A DNA stretch of 7,154 nt from assembly GCA_947453875.1 (NCBI GenBank), contig CANGIH010000122.1, forward strand, positions 1 through 7,154. Reading direction: 5' to 3'. Shown piece by piece: positions 1-5,939 of the stretch. A program made the translations under genes and the position numbers. The stretch comes from Planctomycetaceae bacterium (GTDB lineage: Bacteria; Planctomycetota; Planctomycetia; Pirellulales; UBA1268). The notes below the pieces were generated by a model, which was given only the letters and a program-made list of their open reading frames with translations, was not told the DNA's origin and did no database searches. The number at the start of each line of letters is the position of its first letter. Position 1 is the stretch's first letter.

Positions 1-2
1 CT

Positions 3-47
3 GGCGTCCCCATGGTGTTCACGTCGCGGCGCCACTTCCGGCACTGA
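3..47 (+). CDS. C-terminal end of an unidentified upstream gene (partial)
   Basis: The frame beginning at base 3 reads GVPMVFTSRRHFRH and stops at TGA 45-47. All 14 sense codons end in G or C, the same extreme third-position bias as the identified genes here. The other two forward frames show no stop before position 103 and have mixed third positions. This suggests the tail of a gene that starts outside the window, ending about 55 bases before trpC on the same strand. Fourteen codons are too few to name a family, and chance cannot be excluded. Confidence 0.4.
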   Translation, partial: GVPMVFTSRRHFRH

Positions 48-102
48 TTCCGCGGCGGAGCGTCGCTCTGCCACACGTCCCCGCCCCCGGCCGCCGCGCA
101 CC

Positions 103-888
103 ATGCCCACCATCCTCGATACGATTGTCGAACGGAAACGCCGCGAAGTCGCCGCCGCCGAGGCGGTCGAGTCGACGGCAAGCCTGCGGGCGCGTCTGGC
201 GGATGCGCCCCCCGTACGCGACTTCTTCGCCGCCGTCTCCTCCCCCGGGGCGATCCGGTTGATCGCCGAGTTCAAGCGGAAGAGTCCTTCGGCCGGCGAG
301 ATCCGCCCGGGCGCCACGCCCGAGGAGGTGGTGGCAGCCTATTGGCGTGCCGGCGCTTCGGCCCTTTCGGTACTCACTGATGGGGATGGTTTTGGCGGGT
401 CGCTTGAGGATCTTGTCGCCGCCCGGAGGGCAGTGCCACTCCCGGTGCTCCGCAAGGAATTCATCGTCGACCGTCGTCAGGTGATCGAGGCGCGGGTCCA
501 CGGCGCCGATGCCGTCCTGCTCATCGCCGAGTGCCTCGATGACTGCCTCCTCCGCAGCCTCTACCGCGAGATCCTCGATCTGGGCATGACGCCGCTGGTG
601 GAACTCCACGACGAGCACGAGCTTCCTCGCGTTCTCGACCTAGGCGCGACGCTCGTCGGGGTCAACAACCGCGATCTCCGCACCATGACCACCGATCTCG
701 ATCACGTGCTCCGGTTGCGGTCGCGGGTCCCTGACAGTTGCACGCTCGTCGCCGAGAGCGGGATCCGCACGCGGGAGGATGTCCGCCGTCTGGAGGCGGC
801 CGGCATCGGCGCGATGCTCGTCGGCGAGTCGTTGCTCAAGAAGCCCGACCCGGGTGCTGCCGCCGCCGCGCTTCTGGCAGACGACTGA
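103..888 (+). CDS. trpC: Indole-3-glycerol phosphate synthase
   Basis: This 261-residue cytoplasmic enzyme closes the indole ring, converting carboxyphenylaminodeoxyribulose 5-phosphate to indole-3-glycerol phosphate in tryptophan synthesis. It is full length for a monofunctional TIM-barrel TrpC, with no fused TrpF. Visible motifs in order are IAEFKRKSPS (54-63), LTDGDGFGGS (91-100), LRKEFIVD (116-123), LVELHDEHEL (165-174), GVNNRDL (186-192), VAESGI (216-221) and LVGESL (239-244). By comparison with the Sulfolobus enzyme, the active-site residues are Glu56, Lys58, Lys118, Glu167, Asn188 and Ser219, and all are present. Gly96 replaces the aromatic residue usual just before Phe97. The ATG at 103 matches the usual N-terminus (LDTIVERKRREV), although the frame stays open to the window edge and no clear ribosome binding site precedes it. 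No other trp gene and no attenuator are visible. Confidence 0.97.
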   Translation: MPTILDTIVERKRREVAAAEAVESTASLRARLADAPPVRDFFAAVSSPGAIRLIAEFKRKSPSAGEIRPGATPEEVVAAYWRAGASALSVLTDGDGFGGSLEDLVAARRAVPLPVLRKEFIVDRRQVIEARVHGADAVLLIAECLDDCLLRSLYREILDLGMTPLVELHDEHELPRVLDLGATLVGVNNRDLRTMTTDLDHVLRLRSRVPDSCTLVAESGIRTREDVRRLEAAGIGAMLVGESLLKKPDPGAAAAALLADD

Positions 889-890
889 CA

Positions 891-969
891 CCGGCCTCCC
901 ATGCCGGGGCTGCGGACCACCGCGACCTGCTTCGGTTGCCGCTCGCCACGCGGGGGTCAGTCACCCCGC
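891..969. terminator. Convergent intergenic stem-loops, possible weak terminator
   Basis: Three short inverted repeats fill the gap between the converging trpC and response regulator genes. They are CCGGC/GCCGG (891-895 with 903-907), GCGACC/GGTTGC (922-927 with 934-939, one G-U pair) and GCGGGGGT/ACCCCGC (950-957 with 963-969, one bulged G, loop CAGTC). The third overlaps the regulator stop codon at 961-963. A loosely T-rich stretch follows it on the plus strand, but there is no true T-tract, so intrinsic termination is uncertain. Any termination here would serve trpC more plausibly than the regulator. Confidence 0.3.
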
Positions 970-1773
970 CGTGCTGTCTTCCTTCGGCAGCGGGGACTTC
1001 GGCTCGGCCGGCGTGTTTCGGCCGACGAATCGATACCCCATCCCGCGCACCGAGAGGAAGTGCACCGGCCGGGAGGGATCCCCTTCGAAGTACTTCCGCA
1101 GGTTGAGCATGAACGTGTCGATGGTGCGCGTGGCCGGCGGGCGCGCCATTCCCCAGACGCGTTCGAGGAGTTCGTTGCGCGACACCACCTTCCCTTCGTG
1201 GTCGACGAGGTAGCGGAGGAGTTTCATCTCCAGGTTCGTCAGCCGGACCGGGCTCCCCTGTGCCCGGGCTTCCCACGTGTCGAAGTTCACCTCCGACGAA
1301 CCGAATCGGTAGAGGGCCGTGCCGCCGGCGGCCGGGGGATCCTCCGCCGTGGCGGTCGCAAGGGGGGGAGTGCTGGTCACTGGGCCTGACGCGCGGAACG
1401 CTGGACGCCGCCGCGAAAGGAGGCTCCGCACGATCGAGATCAGTTCGTCGAGGTCGAAGGGCTTTTGAAGATAGACATCGGTGCCGGCGTCGAAGCCGCG
1501 AATGCGGTCCTCGACGAGGGTCCGGGCGGTGAGCATGACGACGGGGACGTCGTTCCCTTGCCTGCGGAGCGCCTCGCACACCGCGTAGCCACTCCGGCCC
1601 GGGAGCATGAGGTCGAGGATCACCAGATCGAAGGGGGGATCGGTGGCGGCGAGGAGGTTGAGAGCGGCCTGGCCGTCACCGACGGTATCGACCTCGAAGC
1701 CCTCGGCCTCGAGGTTGAACTTGATGCCGATGGCGAGATGGTCTTCGTCCTCGACGACGAGAATGCGGGGCAT
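961..1773 (-). CDS. OmpR/PhoB-family response regulator
   Basis: This two-component transcription factor has 270 residues from the ATG at 1773. The receiver domain spans about residues 2-118: ILVVEDED (4-11) supplies the acidic pocket with Glu8 and Asp9, the phosphoacceptor is Asp54 in VILDLMLPG, the switch Thr is Thr82 in MLTAR, and the conserved Lys is Lys104 in YLQKPF. A Pro/Ala/Thr-rich linker (about 121-153) leads to a winged-helix DNA-binding domain (about 155-250) with the typical ending RTIDTFMLNLRKYF and SVRGMGYRFV. An in-frame ATG at 1794 would add MPDRARH; I prefer 1773 because MPRILVVEDE is the family-like start, but neither has a Shine-Dalgarno sequence. No sensor kinase is visible, so signal and targets are unknown. 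It lies downstream of the epimerase gene on the same strand but has a -10-like sequence of its own. Confidence 0.95.
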   Translation of the reverse strand: MPRILVVEDEDHLAIGIKFNLEAEGFEVDTVGDGQAALNLLAATDPPFDLVILDLMLPGRSGYAVCEALRRQGNDVPVVMLTARTLVEDRIRGFDAGTDVYLQKPFDLDELISIVRSLLSRRRPAFRASGPVTSTPPLATATAEDPPAAGGTALYRFGSSEVNFDTWEARAQGSPVRLTNLEMKLLRYLVDHEGKVVSRNELLERVWGMARPPATRTIDTFMLNLRKYFEGDPSRPVHFLSVRGMGYRFVGRNTPAEPKSPLPKEDSTAG

Positions 1774-1815
1774 GTGGCGGGCCCGGTCGGGCATGGGAAA
1801 AGGGGTGACCGATCG

Positions 1816-1821
1816 ATTCTA
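1816..1821 (-). promoter_or_regulatory. -10-like hexamer upstream of the response regulator
   Basis: The minus strand reads TAGAAT here, five of six matches to TATAAT. It lies 22 bases upstream of the ATG at 1794 and 43 upstream of the ATG at 1773, a sensible distance for either start. There is no recognisable -35 at 17-base spacing (GAAAGG). The spacer instead holds the perfect 12-bp palindrome GCCGCCGGCGGC (1826-1837), where an activator or repressor could bind. If real, the regulator can be expressed independently of the upstream epimerase gene. Confidence 0.3.
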
Positions 1822-1865
1822 ACCGGCCGCCGGCGGCTCCTTTCCTCGCTCGGGCCCCGCCCGGG

Positions 1866-2933
1866 TCAGCGCGCCATCACCGTACGGCCGCGAGGGGCCC
1901 GGGCGAACCCATGCTCGATGAACCACTCCCAGGCATCGGAGACCGTCGCCTCGAGCGGCCGGAAAGCGTAGCCGAGTTCGGCTTGGGCCCGCCGGCAGGA
2001 GAAGTTGTGGGGCAGCATCGACATCCGCGTCGCCGCGGAATTGACCGGGAGTTCGTGCTTCATGCAGAGGCTGACCAGATCGCCGGCGAGACCCGCCATC
2101 CGCACCAGCGGTGGAGGGGCGATGCCGAGGGGCTGCATCCGCCCCGCCACGCGGGCGAACAGTCGCCAGGCGTCGAGGTAGCTCATCGAATGACCGCCAA
2201 GGATGTAACGCCTGCCGGTCCTTCCCCGCTCGGCTGCGGCCAGAATCCCGCCGGCCACGTCACGGACATCGACGAAATCATTGGCGCCTGGGGGGGCGAA
2301 AAGCCCCTTCCCGGAGGCGACCTCGAGGAGCATGCGGCCACTCGAAGGCTTCCAGTCCCAGGGGCCGAGCATGTAGACCGGGTTGACGATCACGGCGTCG
2401 AGTCCACGTGCGATCTCATCGTGAACGACGCGCTCCGCCTCGCGTTTCGTGACCACATACGGGCACTCGGGCATCCCGCCGGGAAGCGTTTCCTCGTCGG
2501 CCGGTGTCCCGTCGGCATGGAGGCCAATGGCATCGACGCTCGAGACATGGACCAGCCGGGCGCCGGCCCGGCGGGCGGCAGCCGCGACGACCCGCGTGCC
2601 CTCGACGTTGGCCTTCATCATCTCGGCGCGATGTCGCCAGCCGCAGTGAACCATCGCGGCCGAGTGGACGACGATCCGGGCACCGTCGACGGCGGCCTGG
2701 ACGGCTGATTCGTCGCCGAGCGAACCCTGGACGACCTCAACCGGCAAGGCGGCGAGGGCGCGGTCGGACGCCTGACGGGAGCGGATGAAGGCCCTCACCG
2801 ACTCGCCCCTGGAAAGGAGCATGCGCACGACGTTGTTGCCCACCAGACCGGTTGCACCGGTCACGAGGGCATCGACGGCGTTGCCGCGCCGGGAAGGGGG
2901 AAGGGAGGGGAAAGCGGGGTCGAGATTCACCAT
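1866..2933 (-). CDS. NAD-dependent epimerase/reductase (extended SDR, HpnA/DFR-like)
   Basis: This is an extended short-chain dehydrogenase/reductase of 355 residues from the ATG at 2933. The Rossmann nucleotide-binding motif is VTGATGLVG (24-32). HSAAMV (90-95) and ANVEGTR (108-114) follow, then the catalytic Ser in VSSVDAIG (130-137) and the YxxxK pair Tyr159/Lys163. NPVYMLGP (184-191), FVDVRDVAGG (220-229) and RRYILGG (241-247) complete the pattern seen in hopanoid-associated sugar epimerase HpnA and dihydroflavonol-4-reductase-like proteins. It probably oxidises, reduces or epimerises a sugar or steroid/flavonoid-like alcohol with NAD(P). The substrate cannot be read from sequence, and no hopanoid gene is nearby. 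An ATG at 3008 would add 25 Arg/Pro-rich residues that look non-coding. The 2933 start itself has no Shine-Dalgarno and leaves about 20 residues before the first beta strand. The response regulator follows about 90 bases downstream. Confidence 0.92.
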   Translation of the reverse strand: MVNLDPAFPSLPPSRRGNAVDALVTGATGLVGNNVVRMLLSRGESVRAFIRSRQASDRALAALPVEVVQGSLGDESAVQAAVDGARIVVHSAAMVHCGWRHRAEMMKANVEGTRVVAAAARRAGARLVHVSSVDAIGLHADGTPADEETLPGGMPECPYVVTKREAERVVHDEIARGLDAVIVNPVYMLGPWDWKPSSGRMLLEVASGKGLFAPPGANDFVDVRDVAGGILAAAERGRTGRRYILGGHSMSYLDAWRLFARVAGRMQPLGIAPPPLVRMAGLAGDLVSLCMKHELPVNSAATRMSMLPHNFSCRRAQAELGYAFRPLEATVSDAWEWFIEHGFARAPRGRTVMAR

Positions 2934-3221
2934 GTGCAGGATCGCCAGAGAAAGCCTGTGGAACACGGGCCTGCGCGGTCGATCCCTCCTCCGCGCCTGC
3001 CCTCCCATGGTAGTTCGGAAGAATCACCCGATCGACTTCGGTGGCGGTCGGTGGTGCTGACGTTGACGAAGTTGCGGCCTCCCGCCGAAGATGCCCACGC
3101 GGCAGCGGCCGGGGAAAGCCGCGTGAATATGGGTGGTTTGTGCCGCCCCGCGGCTGCTTGCGGGCCGATCCCGAGCCCGCCGACAAGGACTGACAGACTC
3201 CCCTCGAGGGATGGAGGACGC
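2934..3221. promoter_or_regulatory. Divergent intergenic region with inverted repeats
   Basis: This 288-bp spacer lies between two divergently oriented genes and should hold both promoters. The plus frame continuing into the acetyltransferase-like gene is open throughout, but its codons have mixed third positions and encode Pro/Arg-rich sequence, so I treat it as non-coding. On the plus strand TTGACG (3063-3068) is a good -35 match, but the paired -10 (GAAGAT at 3087-3092) is poor. Structure is richer: CACGCGGC/GCCGCGTG (3096-3103 with 3118-3125, a perfect 8-bp stem with a 14-base loop), GCCGC/GCGGC (3142-3146 with 3150-3154) and the palindrome CCCTCGAGGG (3201-3210) next to the ribosome binding site. 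No convincing minus-strand promoter was found. Confidence 0.5.
3213..3217 (+). promoter_or_regulatory. Shine-Dalgarno GGAGG deciding a GTG start
   Basis: GGAGG ends four bases before the GTG at 3222. It is one of the few clear ribosome binding sites in the window, and it supports starting the acetyltransferase-like protein at this GTG instead of at codons further upstream in the same open frame. Upstream CTCC (3198-3201) could pair with GGAG (3213-3216) and partly mask the site. Confidence 0.6.
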
Positions 3222-4361
3222 GTGGCGGAACTGACCATCCGGCCGGTGGACACCCGGTCTGAACAGCAACGTTTCGTTCGGCTGCCGTGGCGGATCTACC
3301 GCGACGACCCCTGCTGGATGCCTCCCCTGGTGATGTCGCAGGAGGAACTCCTCAACTTCCGCCCCCATCCCTTCTATGAACGGTCCAAGGCACGCAGTTT
3401 CATGGCGACCCGTGGCGGCGTCGACGTCGGCCGGATCACGGCGATCGTCAACGCCGGGCATGTCGAACGCTACGGCGAGAATCGTGGCTTCTTCGGCTTC
3501 TTCGAGTGCGACGATGACTCGGCGGCGGCCCGGGGTCTGTTCGGGGCCGCCCGCGACTGGCTCCACGCCCAGGGGATGACCTCGATCCGTGGTCCGGCCA
3601 ATCCGTCGCTCAATTACGAGTGCGGCCTGCTGATTGAGGGCTTCGACACGCCCCCGTTCTTCATGATGACGCACAACCGCCCGTGGTACGGCCGGCTTGT
3701 CGAGGAGAACGGCTTCGGCAAGGTCGAGGACATGTACGCCTTCTGGGGCGAGACGGGGATGCTGTCGTCGCTCGATTCAAAACTCGGCTCCATGATCCAG
3801 GGAGTGAAAGAGCGGTTCGGCGTCACCGTGCGGCCGCTCGACCGCAGTCGGTTCGACGAGGAGGTGCGGATGTTCCTCGACATCTACAACTCCAGCCTCG
3901 GCGGCACCTGGGGATTCGTGCCCCTCTCGTCGGGCGAGGTGAAGCACATGGCGGAGAGCCTCAAGCACCTCATCGTGCCCGAACTGGCGATGGTCGCCGA
4001 GGTCGGCGGCAAGCCGATCGGCACCGTCTTCTGCCTCCTCGACTACAACCCGCGCATCAAGGCGATCAACGGCCGCCTCTTCCCCTTCGGCTTCATCCGC
4101 CTCCTCTGGAACAAGAAGGGGATCAAGCGGATGCGGGCGATCAGCACCAACGTCGTCCCCGAGTATCAGGCCTGGGGCGTGGGGCTTGTCCTCATGGGAG
4201 CGCTCGTCCAGCCAGTGAGCGACTGGGGGATGAAGGAGGTGGAGTTCTCCTGGGTGCTCGAGTCGAACCACCTCTCGAAGCGGACGCTCGAGCGGGGCGG
4301 GGCGCTGGTCACGAAGAAATACCGGATGTACCAGGACGACCCGCCGGCACCGAAGGTGTGA
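3222..4361 (+). CDS. GNAT-fold acetyltransferase-like protein
   Basis: This 379-residue cytoplasmic protein starts at GTG 3222, chosen because GGAGG lies just upstream and the protein then begins AELTIRPVDT, a typical first strand for the fold. The N-terminal half carries LPWRIYRDDPCWMPPL (21-36), GRITAIVNAGH (70-80), RGFFGFFE (88-95), RGPANPSLNYECGLLIEGFD (123-142) and FFMMTHN (146-152). The C-terminal half has WGFVPLS (230-236), LLDYNPRIKAINGRLFPFGF (272-291) and VVPEYQAWGVGLVL (311-324). QAWGVG there is the likely acetyl-CoA pyrophosphate-binding loop (Q/R-x-x-G-x-G/A), followed by FSWVLESNHLS (342-352). About 380 residues is roughly twice a single GNAT domain, so this may be a tandem-domain form. 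I recall similar proteins of unknown function in planctomycetes. The acyl acceptor is unknown. It converges on the small secreted gene with a 5-bp gap, and its apparent terminator lies inside that gene. Confidence 0.88.
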   Translation: MAELTIRPVDTRSEQQRFVRLPWRIYRDDPCWMPPLVMSQEELLNFRPHPFYERSKARSFMATRGGVDVGRITAIVNAGHVERYGENRGFFGFFECDDDSAAARGLFGAARDWLHAQGMTSIRGPANPSLNYECGLLIEGFDTPPFFMMTHNRPWYGRLVEENGFGKVEDMYAFWGETGMLSSLDSKLGSMIQGVKERFGVTVRPLDRSRFDEEVRMFLDIYNSSLGGTWGFVPLSSGEVKHMAESLKHLIVPELAMVAEVGGKPIGTVFCLLDYNPRIKAINGRLFPFGFIRLLWNKKGIKRMRAISTNVVPEYQAWGVGLVLMGALVQPVSDWGMKEVEFSWVLESNHLSKRTLERGGALVTKKYRMYQDDPPAPKV

Positions 4362-4366
4362 TGCTG

Positions 4367-4672
4367 TCAGCGGCTGCCGCGCCGCCAACCGCGGCCGCTG
4401 TTTTGTCGTACCACCGCCCCCACCCCGCCGTTCCATCCCCCGGCTGACACCGTCGATCGGGAGCCGCTGCCGGTCGGCTGGTTGAAGTAGGGCCAGACGC
4501 GCTTCCCGGCCCGTTGGTCACGTTCCCACTGCATCGAACCGTAGTTGATGCCGGAGAGATTGAAACTCGAGTAGGGATTGGGCGGGTTGCGGGCCAACGC
4601 TGGGGCGGCCGGGAGCGTCATGAATGCCGCGACGGCTGCGGCGAGGAAGGGAAGGAGCAGGCGGCGGGGCAT
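4367..4672 (-). CDS. Small secreted cationic protein of unknown function
   Basis: This 101-residue protein has a clear Sec signal peptide: MPRR, then a hydrophobic core LLLPFLAAAVAAFMTL (5-20), then the AXA-type site APALA with probable cleavage after Ala27. The mature part is about 74 residues with no Cys, four Trp (49, 60, 80, 96), 11 Lys/Arg and only two acidic residues, so it is strongly basic. An aromatic core NLSGINYGSMQWERDQRAGK (38-57) and VWPYFNQP (59-66) is followed by a Gly/Ser/Asn/Arg-rich, probably disordered tail. The ATG at 4672 has GAGGTG (4678-4683) as ribosome binding site. I do not recognise a named domain. It lies 84 bases downstream of the oxidoreductase gene on the same strand and may share its transcript. 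Signal peptide, binding site and codon bias support a real gene; function is unknown. Confidence 0.78.
   Translation of the reverse strand: MPRRLLLPFLAAAVAAFMTLPAAPALARNPPNPYSSFNLSGINYGSMQWERDQRAGKRVWPYFNQPTGSGSRSTVSAGGWNGGVGAVVRQNSGRGWRRGSR
4368..4406 (+). terminator. Intrinsic terminator of the acetyltransferase-like gene, inside the antisense CDS
   Basis: CAGCGGC (4368-4374) pairs perfectly with GCCGCTG (4394-4400). The stem extends inward by a T-G wobble and two more pairs to ten base pairs (4368-4377 with 4391-4400), with a 13-base loop. TTTTGT (4401-4406) follows directly, giving the stem plus U-tract of a rho-independent terminator seven bases after the stop of the plus-strand gene. 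On the minus strand the stem has no T-tract after it, so it should act only on plus-strand transcripts. The same bases encode about the last 12 residues of the small secreted protein. Confidence 0.6.
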
Positions 4673-4756
4673 GGTGGCACCTCGGGCGTGGTGGAGCAGC
4701 GGGGCGGACGCGGAGACCGATGGAGAGGGTACGACGCTCGGCAGAAAGCGGTTCGT

Positions 4757-5746
4757 TCAACCGGCCGCGGGCATGCGGACGAGCACTTTCCCCATCGGTC
4801 CCTCCGCGAGCCGAGCGAATGCCTCAGGCACCTCTTCCAGCGGAAAGGTGGAATCGACCACCGGCCGGCGACCTGACTGAGCGAGGAGTCTGACGACGTC
4901 CCCCCAGGCTCGAGCCTGCGCCGCGCGGGAGTCGGTTCCCACGGCCACGCCGCCGATGCGGATCCGACGGAAGAACAGGCTCGCGGTGTTGAAGGCGGGA
5001 ACGGGGCCGGCGAGCATGCCGACGGCGCTCACCCGTCCTCCGAAGCCGAGCGTGTCGACGAGCGCTGGAAACAGTGCGCCGCCGATCGTGTCGACGACAA
5101 GATCGACTCGTCGCGGAGAGAGGAATGACTTCAGTTCTCGCGGCCAGGATTCACGCTGCGGATCGAAGACACGGGTCGCGCCGAGATCGAGGAGCCTCTC
5201 GGCCTTCGCAGCGCTGCGGGAGAGGGCCACCACCGTGTGATCGAGGGCCGAGGCGAGTTGCACGGTTGCCACACCCACGCCCCCAGAGGCCCCGCTGACG
5301 AGGATCACCGAGGGGGCGAGGGGGCCCCATTGGTGGATTGCCTGATGGGCGGTGAGGGCGACAAGGGGGGCGCCGGCAGCCTCGGCCTCGCTCCAGCCGG
5401 AGGGGACCGGGGCGAGGGCGCCGGCATCGACGGCCACCCGCTCGGCGAGCGTGCCGGGGCGGTTCACGCCTGTATCACCACGGAGGACGATCGCCCGATC
5501 CCCAGGCTTCCATCCCGTCACGCTTTCTTCGACCGCCACGACCGTGCCGACTCCGTCGCGGCCGAGCACATGGGGAAACCGCGGCTTGGCCGGGTAGAGC
5601 CCCTCGGCGAGGTATCGATCGGCTGGATTGAGGGCGGCGAGGTGGAGGTGGAGCACCACTTCCCCGACGCCGGCAATCGGTTCAGGGAGGGTGACCAGTT
5701 GCAGGCCATCAAGCCCGTGCGTGTCGGGAATCGTCCAGCCGAGCAT
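4757..5746 (-). CDS. MDR-family NAD(P)H quinone oxidoreductase/alcohol dehydrogenase-like
   Basis: This 329-residue medium-chain dehydrogenase/reductase starts at ATG 5746. The N-terminal GroES-like domain contains LQLVTLPEPIAGVGEV (15-30), LAALNPADRYLAEGLYP (36-52) and GRDGVGTVVAVEESVTGWKPGDR (within 62-83). The Rossmann domain carries ILVSGASGGVGVATVQLA (148-165), the AxxGGVG-type nucleotide-binding loop of quinone reductases, then LDLGATRVFD (187-196) and DLVVDTIGG (215-223). The four-Cys structural zinc site and catalytic Cys/His pair of classical alcohol dehydrogenases are absent, so a zinc-independent NADPH-dependent reductase of quinones or enones is most likely; the substrate is unknown. 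MLGWTI fits the family's first strand. An ATG at 5764 would add only MNGGTP, and the frame runs on to 6091 without convincing coding character. The start codon follows GGGGGAACCCCC, which could act as a weak ribosome binding site. Confidence 0.93.
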   Translation of the reverse strand: MLGWTIPDTHGLDGLQLVTLPEPIAGVGEVVLHLHLAALNPADRYLAEGLYPAKPRFPHVLGRDGVGTVVAVEESVTGWKPGDRAIVLRGDTGVNRPGTLAERVAVDAGALAPVPSGWSEAEAAGAPLVALTAHQAIHQWGPLAPSVILVSGASGGVGVATVQLASALDHTVVALSRSAAKAERLLDLGATRVFDPQRESWPRELKSFLSPRRVDLVVDTIGGALFPALVDTLGFGGRVSAVGMLAGPVPAFNTASLFFRRIRIGGVAVGTDSRAAQARAWGDVVRLLAQSGRRPVVDSTFPLEEVPEAFARLAEGPMGKVLVRMPAAG

Positions 5747-5939
5747 GGGGGTTCCCCCGTTCATGGCGGTGGGGCTCTCGTCGCAGCGGGGGCAGGCATT
5801 CACCCCCGCCCAAGAGGTGGTCGGTATCGGCACGCAGCGTACCAAGCTGTGGGAATTCACAGACCCCGGATGGGTGAGGGAGAGCGGGGCTGGATAGACT
5901 GTGGGCCCGTCCGCGACGATTTTGGATAGAGCGAATTCC
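5747..5939. promoter_or_regulatory. Divergent intergenic region, oxidoreductase and ligase-like genes
   Basis: About 190 bp separate two divergent genes and should hold both promoters, though I found no good -35/-10 pair on either strand. A weak -10-like TAGACT (5895-5900) lies upstream of the plus-strand gene. Structure seen: GCGGGGG/CCCCCGC (5786-5792 with 5803-5809, 10-base loop), which falls in the probable leader of the minus-strand gene; GGGGG/CCCCC (5747-5751 with 5754-5758), touching the start codon at 5746; and the dyad CTGTG-N6-CACAG (5847-5862), a possible operator. None has independent support. Confidence 0.4.

Noticed and set aside
836..1579. Minus-strand open frame overlapping the response regulator
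   Set aside because: Its product is Arg/Pro/His-rich and has no domain, while the overlapping frame is a textbook response regulator.
1838..1846. Strong Shine-Dalgarno-like GGAAAGGAG on the minus strand
   Set aside because: No start codon follows at a usable distance, so it does not mark a gene.
1911..2708. Long plus-strand open frame antisense to the epimerase gene
   Set aside because: High-GC DNA leaves antisense frames open by chance; the minus strand carries a clear SDR protein with intact motifs.
2934..3221. N-terminal extension of the GNAT-like protein (96 more codons from GTG 2934)
   Set aside because: The frame is open but third positions are mixed and the product is Pro/Arg-rich; the GGAGG before GTG 3222 and the family-like AELTIRPV start argue for the shorter form.
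3683..4447. Plus-strand open frame overlapping the acetyltransferase-like gene in another frame
   Set aside because: Its product is Arg/Gly/His-rich low-complexity sequence typical of a frame-shifted GC-rich gene.
4741..4763. Stem CGGTT/AACCG followed by CTTTCT after the oxidoreductase stop (minus strand)
   Set aside because: A five-pair stem and an interrupted T-run are too weak to call a terminator; read-through into the small secreted protein gene is plausible.
5853..5938. Two GAATTC sites in inverted GGAATTC context (5852-5858 and 5933-5939)
   Set aside because: A seven-base match 74 bases apart is expected by chance and matches no known element.
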